Source: Tricholoma matsutake (lineage: Eukaryota > Basidiomycota > Agaricomycetes > Agaricales > Tricholomataceae). Taken from it: DNA of 64,000 nucleotides. Shown piece by piece: positions 54,802 to 64,000 of this stretch. The number at the start of each line of letters is the position of its first letter. Positions within the stretch are counted from its first letter, which is position 1. The notes under the pieces were generated by a model. That model saw only the letters and a list, made by a program, of their open reading frames with translations, was not told where the DNA came from and ran no database searches. The stretch lies in NCBI GenBank assembly GCA_026075535.2, contig AP026544.2, positions 9,548,001 to 9,612,000 on the forward strand, read 5' to 3'. Position numbers and translations under genes: made by a program.

Positions 54802-56775
54802 ATGATCAAGGCTCATGACTCCAAGATTAAAGATGATTTCCTGGCACTTCAATCCTCTGGCCTCCAACTTGTGACCCTGCTTCAGGAAGGAGCTTCAAAA
54901 GGCAGCTGTTTCGCCCCAGAGTCCACTATGCTCAAGCCTCAAAACTGGCAGCCAGTGGAAGAAGCCCTCCCCTGTGTTTATGATTCAGACCTCAGTGAAC
55001 CCAATCCCCCAGCTTTCCAGGTGGAGAGCCAGAAGCATGCGCATGAGATGGGGGGGAATGCCGGTGGATTGTGGACGTGAGCAACTCAGGCTTCCTTTAT
55101 CTCCTTTCACCCCTTTGCTAAGAGCAAGACAGCTATGGATCACCATGTGCCCCTCCATCCACAGCCCAGCTGTCCCCCAAGCTGCTTGCTCCAGTGCCTG
55201 CTCCAGTGCCAAAGAAGCGACGAAAGACTGCGCCAGCTTCAATTGAGGTGACTCAGCCCCTGGAAGCGGCTGCCCCCATGAGCAAAAGGGTCAGGAAGAG
55301 GGGCCTTGGGTCGAAGAGGCCAAGGGCAGGGAGAGAGAAGCAGGAGCAGAAGGCAGGCGTGAGTGAGGGCAGAATGTGCCGGCTTCATGAGCAGACCTTC
55401 CGAGAGGGAGAGGTGGTGTGCTCAGATGAGTTCTCAATGCAGCAGCATGGCTCCGCATCTTCATCAGGTTGGCAAGGTCAGGCCCCACCAAAAAAAATAC
55501 AGGAAGAGCTCAGGGGGTTGTATGAAAGTGGAGAGATCCTGCAGCTACTGCGGGTGTTCTTCCCCATCCCCTACCTGGTGCCCCCCAGGTAAGTAGAGCC
55601 CTTGTGTGTGGAAACCCCACTGATCACAGGGAAAGTGTTCCGAAAGAGCAGGGGACCTTCCTCGTAGATGCCGATGGCTGTGTGTTCACCTACTGCTCCT
55701 TTCGAGCCCAGTGGCTCCACTCTCAGGCCGGTGAGCTCTCCAAAGCAACACAGGCCCTACTCAGTGATGCCCTCATGGACCAATCACTTGAGAAGAAGTG
55801 CAAGCTCAGGCCCTGTGGGCCCCACTTCCCCTGTATTATTGGGCACCAGCGACAGTACCAATGGGTAAGCCCATCCATCCTGAAGCCCAAGGGGGTCTTC
55901 TGACACCCCTAGGATTTTAGAGCGCCGATCTCACCGCATTCCACAAAAACAACCTTGCAAAAGTTGAAGTCTTCATGAAGGCGCCCATCATAATTCGGAT
56001 AAAGTGAGCCATTGGAGTGCTTGGCTCCTCTCTTTCTGATGCCCACACAGCAGGTGGGTGGAGCAGGTCATGTGGCAGGTTTTTCCCAGGGTTGCCAAGT
56101 GCTTTGATGAATCCTCCAGTTGGTACAAGAAGAGGGGCATCGTGCCTCTCTTTGGCATGTATTGGAACCTCTGCATAAATGCCTCCTTCCCAAATCAGGT
56201 GCAAGTACACTGTGGCCCCCATGCAGACCAAAAAAACATAGTGGGCATCTGCACCCTGCTGGTCTATGAGCTTCCTGGCAGTCAGTGCACCTTTCTTTTG
56301 GAGACAGTTTGCTCATGGGGTTTTCAGAAAACTTCAACCACACAATGAGGTCCTGGCTTGTCATCTGGGAGGCAGGGGTTGTGATTGAGCTCCCACCCTG
56401 GGTGCTCCTTCTATACCCATCCTCCCTCCTATACCACTTTAACATTGACATTCATGGTAGGTCTCCCAAAGGGTTTTTTTTTACCCATCTTACTGCACCC
56501 CAGCTATTCAGTTCCTGGCAACAGATGGTCTGCAGCGACCAACTCCTGCAAACTCCAGGCCTATCACAGCAGGTGATGAATGCAGTCGAGGAAGCCTGGT
56601 GTACTTCAACCAGGCAACCATGTACCAGACATCAGAGACAGGGTATGCAACAATTGGAGAAGCTGTTGAAGCAGGGGACTTAGGTAAAGTGGACTACAGA
56701 ATGAGTGCCCAAGCAGTGTTCACGAAGTATGCAAAGTACTTTCCAGTAAAGCAGCACCATGTGCACATCAGCTGA
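54802..56775 (+). CDS. TET/JBP-like 2-oxoglutarate/Fe(II) dioxygenase, spliced
   Basis: Joining introns 55589-55629, 55865-55920, about 56004-56053, 56281-56327 and 56457-56511 gives an open protein to TGA at 56773. Parts in order: VPKKRRKTAP (basic), IQEELRGLYESGEILQLLRV, GTFLVDADGCVFTY, LRPCGPHFPCIIGHQ, DLTAFHKNNLAKVEVFMK, LFGMYWNLCINA, HCGPHADQKNIVGIC, SWLVIWEAGVVIELPPWVLL, YPSSLLYHFNID and LVYFNQATMYQTSETGY. HAD (about 56220) and the His of YHFN (about 56435) are the likely iron ligands of the double-stranded beta-helix. TET/JBP enzymes oxidise 5-methylcytosine or thymine in DNA; basidiomycetes have expanded families linked to DNA transposons. A first exon at 54802-55076 is less certain. 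Substrate is inferred only. Confidence 0.72.
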
Positions 56776-58639
56776 ACTTGGACAAATAGCATTATTACTA
56801 TAATTATCTGAGGACTAGCAACTGTAATAGGAGTCTTTCCTGCACCTGATAATCCCACCAATCACCTCTTATTAGAGGTGGAGCTACATATGAGGTCCTC
56901 TAATAAGAGGGAATTAAATGTGTATGGCCCTCCTCCGATAAACCTTGAATAAATATAGTGTAGACTCCTCCAAGACATCTACAGCATGTGCTGGACATCA
57001 GTACCTGCCATCAGTGTCATTGGCTACTGTCACCATCAAGGCCATCAATTTCTCCCATCACTGTCAGCTTATGTCCGCCCACGTTGGCTAACGTTGTGCT
57101 CACTGTCTCTGACAGCGAGCTCACTATTTCCTTCATTCTGCCCTGTTTCCCTTGGTTTCTTTTGCTTACATTAACTACATGTGTACATAGAATGACTACC
57201 TGCCATCCTTTCTGCTTTACCTGCCCTGATAAGCCTGCTAGAGCACTACCTTCTTGAAGTGAGAATGAGAGATTGTTGTACTTATGCATGAGGCTCTCCC
57301 TTGATATCCAGGCCAATAAAATCATGTCAAGGTCTATGTACATGATAGGGATAAGTGCTCTAGCCCATAAGGCAGTGACTACAGTGGGAAAAAAGCGAAA
57401 ATGTAGGGGAGGAGGAGAGGGTACCCACTGCTGAGCTGGCATGTGGATCAGGACCAAAGTTGTACAGCCAAAAGGGTGTAAGGGTACCATATAGAGTGGT
57501 ATACTAAGTATAGAGACTAGGGGGCCAGTGGGTGGATGTCAAGTTATGTGTTAGTGTGATATCAGAGATGGTGACTCACCAGCTCTCCTGTTCATCCCAC
57601 TGCATGAACGAGCATCATAAATGTATAATAGAGACCTTACAAACTATGGGGAGAGTCTACCATCAAAGCTACATGGGATAAGATAGTCAAAAAAGCGAAC
57701 TAGGGGTGGGGAGGAGGAATACTTGCTGCATGAGATCCGTGGCACAAAAGTGTTCGCTTTCTTTGTTTTCCAGGTCTATAGGTGAATTAAATAAAAGGTC
57801 TGTATGTCTAATGAGATGGGACTGAGGCACAGGGGCATGGGTTTCCCATCAACACAACAGAACTTTGCTCATAATTGGTCACACACATTTCCTATTGTCC
57901 AAATCTCCTTCTGAGCAGTTAGGGTAGTCACCTACCCTATATTTATAGCCTACAAGTCAATTATATGATAGTCAATACTTTGAGCTACAGAGTAGGATCT
58001 ACACCTACTCACCTAATCTCCTTGTTACTCAATGCCAGGTCATGGTAACCATTATTGGCAATATGTACGAGCATACCAAGGTACTATAAGTAGAATTAAC
58101 ACCTTGGAATGGTCCATGAGTCTGTACAAGAGGGATGGAGAGTCAATATATTAAGATAGGTTATACTCACTCACCAAAGGCCAGCAGAGCTTCAGCTTCT
58201 CAATATGGTACATAAAATAGTGCATAGTAATATATCTTATGAAATTCCCTTGAGCTATAGTCCATCCATATAGCAGGAGAGGCCATGCCATACACTAGAG
58301 AGGTAGGTTGAAGCAAGTGTTCCAAAAAAGGCAATAACTCAAACATAGCTCAACAGTGACACAACGAGCTATTGATCAGAGGATGGGGATAGAATTAGGG
58401 AAGTGTATTTCATAGAATGCAAAAGAGATGAAGGTAATCCATTGAGAACTGGAGGCAGGATGTTCAAGAGAGTGATGATGATGAATGGTGTGATCAGGAT
58501 TGCATATTGCACATATCTCACTTGTTACCCATGAACCACCTTCAGTCCTGCTGATGGCCTATGCAATGAATCCTCTTCTATCTATCCCATCAATGACTTT
58601 CATAGTGAATTTGAAGTCCTCTACTGTCAGCAGCATCCA
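56776..58639. other. Non-coding stretch with a small inverted repeat and a dispersed repeat
   Basis: CCTCTTATTAGAGG (about 56865-56878) and CCTCTAATAAGAGG (about 56898-56911) are exact reverse complements about 20 bases apart. At 58140-58360 lies the second copy of the repeat at 6070-6290. Otherwise no gene is seen. Confidence 0.65.
58140..58360 (+). repeat. Dispersed repeat shared with 6070-6290
   Basis: It shares ACTCACTCACC(A)AAAGGC, AATTCCCTTGA, ATATAGCAGGAGAGGC, GGTTGAA and GTGTTCCAAAAAA in the same order and strand. It is diverged and non-coding. Confidence 0.7.
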
Positions 58640-59390
58640 GAAAGACTTTATTTTGTGCAGCAGAGTATTCATGCTCTAACACATCTTGCACCTGAAACTG
58701 TTCAAATTGGGCCTGGAATTTGTTCTTCACAATGGACAATGGAGAGAACTATTGGAAACTTGGTTGCAGAGATTCATCAGCCTTCTAATCCCCATGCATA
58801 TCTGTCACAACAAGGTCTGCAGCAATCCCAAGTTAATGCAATAAAAGCCATATATCCTGATCTGGATGAGGAAACAAATACAATACCAAGAGGGGCTATT
58901 AATTTTGGTAATGATTTTGTTCTTCGAAGGGGTTCCAGACAAGTTCCACTCACCAGACGAGATCCACAATAGATGGGTAGCACAAGTAAACCGATGACTA
59001 CACTTAGACATCCTGTCCACAAACAGGAAGCTGCAAGACAGAAGTGCTCTGACACAGGGAATTATACTCCAAACCTGGAGTGGAGTCCTAAAGGATGAAG
59101 ACAGTCTGCCAAATAACTGGATCTGGCAGCAAGGGGTTTTAGTTGGTATTTCATCTCGCTGCCCTCCGGGGCAGAATAGATAATAGTTTAGGGCCATGGC
59201 CCTATCCTATAATCTTTGAGATGGCGAGTCCAACACTGCTGGCACATGGTAGCGTACATAAAGGTATTTCCCCTAGGTGATATTTTCGGGTCTTCAGCAA
59301 TGATTTCCCTAACTCAGCGCATCCTCCCATGCTGACCTTGTCAGTTGTCAGAGTTGACTGGAGCTTTGGGCTCAAGCATTCCACCAAAAA
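58640..59390 (+). pseudogene. Fragment of a basidiomycete transposon-associated protein
   Basis: The 105-aa frame has HALTHLAPETVQIGPGICSS, QWTMERTIGNLVAEI, QPSNPHAYLSQQG and VNAIKAIYPDLD. This pattern (QWTMERTIGNL.EI.QPSNP) is familiar from long Agaricomycete proteins found with transposons, but I cannot name the family. A second diverged piece may reach 59390. Neither end of the gene is present. Confidence 0.5.
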
Positions 59391-59449
59391 AAAAGAAAAA
59401 AGAAAAAAAAAACAATTGATGACTAACCCAAACACATTTCAGAACAGCT

Positions 59450-61563
59450 TTGACTCGAACCTTTTGCTTGAACAAAATGACAATGACCAATCTCACAACC
59501 CATCCTAGCGCAGCCAATTGGAACAACACAGAGGTACTAGACACTTCCCCCATGTCTTACAAGGTTGACAAAGCCATCATAGATATTCAGAGGCCTGAGA
59601 CACCCATCAGCCACCACGCATCTGGTATCCATCTACCTCACAACCAATCCCCAAAGAGCTTAGGGGAGCTTGAAACCCTTCTTAACATCGATGTCCATAG
59701 TTCCACAGATTCATATATCGATAAAGTAATTGAACTTCTCGCTTTGGATGGGGGCCTTTTCCCAGATTCAAAACTACCAATTGCCCCTTCCAAACACCTC
59801 CTCCATCAGCTCTCCTGCTATAATTTGCAGGCAAACAAGTGGAATCTTCCTGACATCTCCCGCTCTCCTGATCAAAAGAAGATGCAGAGCACAAGGATGC
59901 AGAGTGAGATGAAACTTGCCGATTTTCTCAACCAAATTTGCAAAGATATCGCAACTATCACAGGGGTGAAGTGAGTCAGAACGTGGAATGCCAACTGCTG
60001 CGACACAGTACTTGAGGGATCCCCAATCTCCCAAAAACCCGACATAATGCTTCTTGATGTTGTTAAGTCATCTCCCACTACATGGACTGCTGTTTGAGCC
60101 ATAACCGAGGTAACCACCCAAGAGCATGAAACAAAGAAAATCTCCAACACTGTCACCAATAAATCATACATCATTCTTACCACACAGCCCAATTGCGTCC
60201 TCATCCCAATCCTCAGTATCTGGGGCAATTTCAATTTCAGAGTAATGGTCACAGACCGCCAAGGGCAGCTATGCTCGTCTGCCTGCTGTATTGGGGAGCC
60301 ATGTCTTGCTGATTTGCTCAGGTTTCTGTGAGTCATGATTGGGTTTTGCTTTGCACCCAAGAGTGTGGTGGGCTATGATCCGACCATGCTGACAGATGAC
60401 TGGGATAAGGTGACACATATCATCTGTGATAGCAAGAAGTTCAAAGTCATCAAAGCTATCTTCGAGACTCAGTTGCTGGTTGGGCGCACTACAAGGGTGT
60501 GGGAGGTTGAATTTGAAGGGAGGAGACTTATCCTCAAGGACTCATGGATTGAGTCTTCATGTCCTATGGCAGAATACAAGCTCCTACAACATCTGTAAGG
60601 GGTGGAAGGTGTTTCTCAGTTTTTTTGTGGATAAGATGTCTGTATCGATGGCAAAAAGCTCTCTACAGATATTATCCGGCAAGGCAAGTGGGGGATTAGA
60701 ACCAAAGTTTGGGTTCAGCAAAGAATTGTCTCGTCTTCTATCAGTGACCATATTGCATCTTTTCACTTGAAGAGAGAGCTGATATCAGCTCTCCGTGACA
60801 TTACTATTGGTATGTATCTCTCACTCTCCCTGATTTGTGCTCAATGTTTTTTTTTGATAATTAGTACTCAAAGAACTGTACCAAAACAATGACTTGATAC
60901 ATTGGGACATCAGCTACAACAACATCCTTCTATTCCATTTGGAAGACAATCCAGGAGATTTACATCCTGGATTATTGATCGATTGTGAATATGCTGTAAC
61001 CCTAAGCAAAAGCCGTCTGTTAGCACCTGGCTCTTGTACAATTCGTATCCTTTTACATGCCATTTCCAATTCTTGTTTATCCATCCTATAGGGAACTGCA
61101 CCATTTATGGCAATCAAACTCCTCGTGAAGAGGATGAAGTTACGACATGCTCCTCATCACGATCTTGAGTCCCTCTTTTTTTGTTTTGATCTATATCTGC
61201 ACCAACTTGAGTGGCCCAGGTGCCATCCGGACCCAGGAAGAGTTACATCAGTTCAGCAGCATCCCTCTGTCATCATGGTTCCAGACATCAAACTCTCTTC
61301 ATGCAATTGGGACTGCCAAACCTGGTGCCATGTGCGAACTGGACTCGCTGATTCTTAGGTTTTTCACACCCTATTTTGAAGATCTTAAAGAATGCATTGA
61401 GAAGCTCTTAAAAGCCATGTACTCTTCTCCCGGAACGCCTGCACCTGTGTCGCATGATGCAGTGATCAAGATCTTCGACGAAACATTGCAGTCCCTTCCT
61501 CGTGAGGCCATTACATCAGTCCCATTTGAACCACTATCGGCTGGTTCTCTGTCCCGGGTATAA
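59450..61563 (+). pseudogene. FunK1-type fungal protein kinase
   Basis: Pieces in order: a variable N-terminus (59450-59974), TWNANCCDTVLEGSPISQKP, VVGYDPTMLTDDW, LLVGRTTRVWEVEFEGR, LKDSWIESSC, a catalytic-loop-like LIHWDISYNNILLF (60893), LIDCEYAV, GTAPFMAIKLL, HHDLESLFF and FFTPYFEDLKECIEKLL. Intron-like segments lie at 60809-60866 and 61044-61091. The usual HRD-like motif reads HWD. In-frame stops occur at 59972, about 60095, 60328 and 60596, and an extra T in the run near 61180 shifts the frame. FunK1 kinases are expanded in Agaricomycetes. This copy is dead. Confidence 0.82.
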
Positions 61564-62552
61564 AAGCTTTCTCTTGGTATTCACAACAACCACCTTGGTG
61601 GGATGTGGAAAAAACTCAAATCTTTAGGCAAAGACACTTTGGTGGGACATATGAGCAGTTCAACTGGGGGGGAAGATCTCTCCAACTTGGTAGCTTCTCA
61701 TCATACCGTCGCGACATCCAGTGGGGGAGGCAGCTGTGGAGCTTGTGGTTCAAGATCTCGTCAGCCTGTTTCTCATTCACGTTAATTTCATGACATATAT
61801 GCTCTTATCAGTACTAGTCAGTACTCCCCCGGCGGTTGTATACTATGCAGACACCTTATATACATATGCAGACCTTATGTACTTATGGACCTTATATGTT
61901 TACACATGTGTATGATGACAATGAATTGTATCAATTGATATATATTGTTTTGTACCAATTATAACATGGGAGTTTGACTCATACCAAACCACAAACCACG
62001 TACTGACCAGTCTACCATGGATCTAAACCATGCCCTATACCAAGCATCTAATCTCGGTCGATTCAAAGAACCCTCTCCTAGCCTGTTGGTAGATTCATAC
62101 TACCCTCAGGTGGAAGATCATGGAATACCTAGCTTGGAAAGTCGCTGTAGTTTGCTTGTGAACCATTCATGGGACTCCTTTGAGGTGAAAGTCTGCTTTA
62201 TTTATATATTATATTTGTACTCACTACTTGGCAGAGTCAAATTCCATCCTCCTGCTCAAGATCACACCACAGTACTATGACAGCGAGTTCACAAGAAGGG
62301 TATTTAGCTCTTCTACAATCTCATCAGAAAATACAGCAGGAGAAACTCATTCTCGAAGGGAAACTCAATGCTCTTGAGTGAGTCACTACTCTTGTTGAAC
62401 CTGGCAAAGTCTTACTCCATGTCAATCATTAATCAAGACAGGCATCTTCATTGTTAGCCCAGTCTCTAAAGCCTGCCATTCCCAATTTACCAGCAACTAT
62501 TCCTGCGCTTTCTTCAGTCCAGCCAGAGGATCTCTCAATACCTCTCAGTATA
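61564..62552 (+). other. Spacer between FunK1 and the Tigger element
   Basis: A frame at 62017-62280 (LYQASNLGRFKEPSPSLLVD) has no recognised domain. TATA-rich sequence lies at 61795-61960. No gene can be supported. Confidence 0.45.
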
Positions 62553-64000
62553 CAGTCGACTCCCTCATAACCCATACCCTTCCATCGTGGCCAGGAGCTA
62601 TGGGGTTTCAGGGAGTATGGGGTTCCAAGGAGGTACTAAAAATAGCCTCCCAAAATTCAACAAAAAATTTCCGAGATGTACTATGGTATAAACTTGTATA
62701 AACTTGTCTCCTCCTTCACAGCAATCTGTTGTAAATTATTGAAAGGAAAAATAGTCAGTTATAGAAGTAGAAACCTGGGAACGAGACATGTCCAAGCACA
62801 TTTGCCATCCCAAAGAGCTGAGAAGAGCTTCCAACTTCCATGCAACAGGATCATCGAGGTGTTCAATGTATCTGTTGATGACTGATGCTGCCTGCAGGGC
62901 ATCACAACATGTAGGACAATCTTCGATGGGACCATCATCATTGGCATCGTCATCTCCACCATTAATGATGCCGTTTTCCTGTGCCTGCCTTGCATTGATA
63001 ACAGCCTGATAAATTTCTTCATCCGTTGTCTCATCTATGACCCAAGACTTGGCTACTGAGTTGAGCAGTGATTTGATGTCCATTCTGTTACTTGCCTGGA
63101 GCACTCCAGTTGATACCAATTCATACAAAGCAGACTCCACCCGTTTCTCAACAATCTTGATTGGGTTTTCATCACTGGACACGGGCAAGTCACAAACAGT
63201 ATTTGAATTGATGAGCATTGAGATGGCGATCATAGGTTGGACAGGTGGGGTTTGGGTAGGGGGAAGAATGTCAGCCTTTTGCCAGCAGTGTCTGATTGTA
63301 GTTGTATCCACCTCACGCCATGTGGCATCGGCGAGACACATGGCTTGCAGTTGGTTGATGTCATAGATTTCCAATGGAGTGATTCCTCTGTCATAACGAT
63401 TGATCATGCGTTCAATATATTGTCTGCGGTAGTGAGCTTTAAAGCACTGGATGATCCCCTGATCCATTGGTTGAATATGAGCAGTGAGGTTTGGTGTAAA
63501 GTTTTCGACGTGGATATTCTGGAGGTTTTCTGGTATGATGTGGCCCGAGAAGTTGTTCTGCAAGAGCAAAACTTTCCGGTTCTGTCTCTCCAGCTTGCAA
63601 TCCCATTCCTGAAGCCACTCCTGGTAGAGGGCTGTTGTCATCCACGCTTTCGCATTGTTACAGTAGTAGAAACCAAGTTGTGTTCCCGTCTTGTTTCCAA
63701 ATGCACAAGGTTTCTTTGCTTTTCCAATAATGAACGCCGGCAGTTTCTCAGAACCATCGGCATTTGATGTGAAGGCATAGGTCAGTCTGACATTCTTACC
63801 TTAACACCTGGGCATCGCTTATCAGCTAATCCACGGTCTGGAGGCATCCTGTTCCAAGTCACTGAATCAGCACCATTGAGGTATGAGTAGGTAGTTATTG
63901 AATGAGTTATGCATGCATATAATGACCCTGTTTCATCCATGTTGAAAATGTTGCAAAGCTGGTACCCATACTGTGCAATAAGCTCTCTGATTCGCTGTTT
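62553..64000 (-). mobile_element. Tigger/pogo-type DNA transposon, cut by the window end
   Basis: A terminal CAGTCGACTCCCTCATAACCC follows TA at 62551-62552, as expected for a Tc1/mariner-superfamily pogo/Tigger end with a TA target. The transposase lies inside on the minus strand. The other end is outside the window. Confidence 0.75.
62736..64000 (-). pseudogene. DDE_1 (Tigger/pogo) transposase, N-terminus outside the window
   Basis: The minus-strand protein has FNMDETG (about 63930) for the first catalytic Asp, MPPDRGLADKR, then GLQAGE-type shifted segments. A 301-aa frame follows with EWLQEWDCKL, LLLQNNFSGHIIP, ENFTPNLTAHIQPMDQGIIQ and an acidic C-terminus ending in SITDYFSF. The second catalytic residue, usually DNFSGH, reads NNFSGH, and IQPMD keeps the third Asp. 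About 85 extra bases between DETG and MPPDRG could be an intron or insertion. A frame change lies near 63650. DDE_1 proteins cut and paste DNA at TA sites; this copy is probably inactive. Confidence 0.83.

Noticed and set aside
57017..57490. Minus-strand 157-aa ORF
   Set aside because: No domain, no splice context and no similarity to anything recognised; likely chance.

Overview
The window looks like transposon-rich sequence from a filamentous basidiomycete, most likely an Agaricomycete. The evidence is the repertoire: a Plavaka-type transposase, a PIF1-type Helitron with a C-terminal peptidase-like domain, a FunK1 kinase, a DUF6698-type protein, a JmjC protein and a TET/JBP-like dioxygenase. 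Introns are short (about 40-75 nt) with GTRNGT and YAG borders. I recognise no housekeeping gene, tRNA or rRNA.

Layout. 1-6061: 3' part of a decayed Ty3/gypsy chromovirus (copy A). 6062-8194: repeat-derived spacer with palindromes. 8195-15673: a second, full-length copy (copy B) with two 731-bp LTRs and a TTAAC target duplication. 15679-17304: spacer. 17310-23006: full-length Ty1/copia element on the minus strand with 274-bp LTRs and a GATGA duplication. 24500-28790: 5'-truncated Helitron. 30128-30686: long fold-back. 31938-33115: spliced, apparently open DUF6698-type gene (minus). 34861-35274: 207-bp tandem duplication. 35280-36290: palindrome-bearing repeat. 37100-39410: JmjC gene (minus). 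39410-41320: unidentified minus-strand coding remnants. 41498-48626: Plavaka transposase (minus), split by a 2.7-kb TIR element (43509-46233) full of hairpins. 49000-53662: unidentified plus-strand genes. 53819-54290: inverted copy of the Plavaka 3' end. 54802-56775: spliced, apparently intact TET/JBP-like 2-oxoglutarate/Fe(II) dioxygenase. 58640-59390: fragment of a transposon-associated protein. 59450-61563: decayed FunK1 kinase. 62553-64000: Tigger/pogo DNA transposon running off the window.

Two themes join the regions. First, the retroelements are killed almost only by TGA codons where the sister copy reads CGA or CAA, and LTR pairs differ at TG/CA/CG dinucleotides. This is the mark of deamination at methylated CpG. 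The JmjC and TET/JBP-like proteins belong to enzyme superfamilies that act on chromatin or methylated DNA, and they flank the Plavaka transposon. Second, several repeat families carry arrays of hairpins whose stems differ in sequence but stay paired. The clearest is a six-hairpin array with a constant AAGCC-type loop in the LTRs of the chromovirus, downstream of the TATA box.
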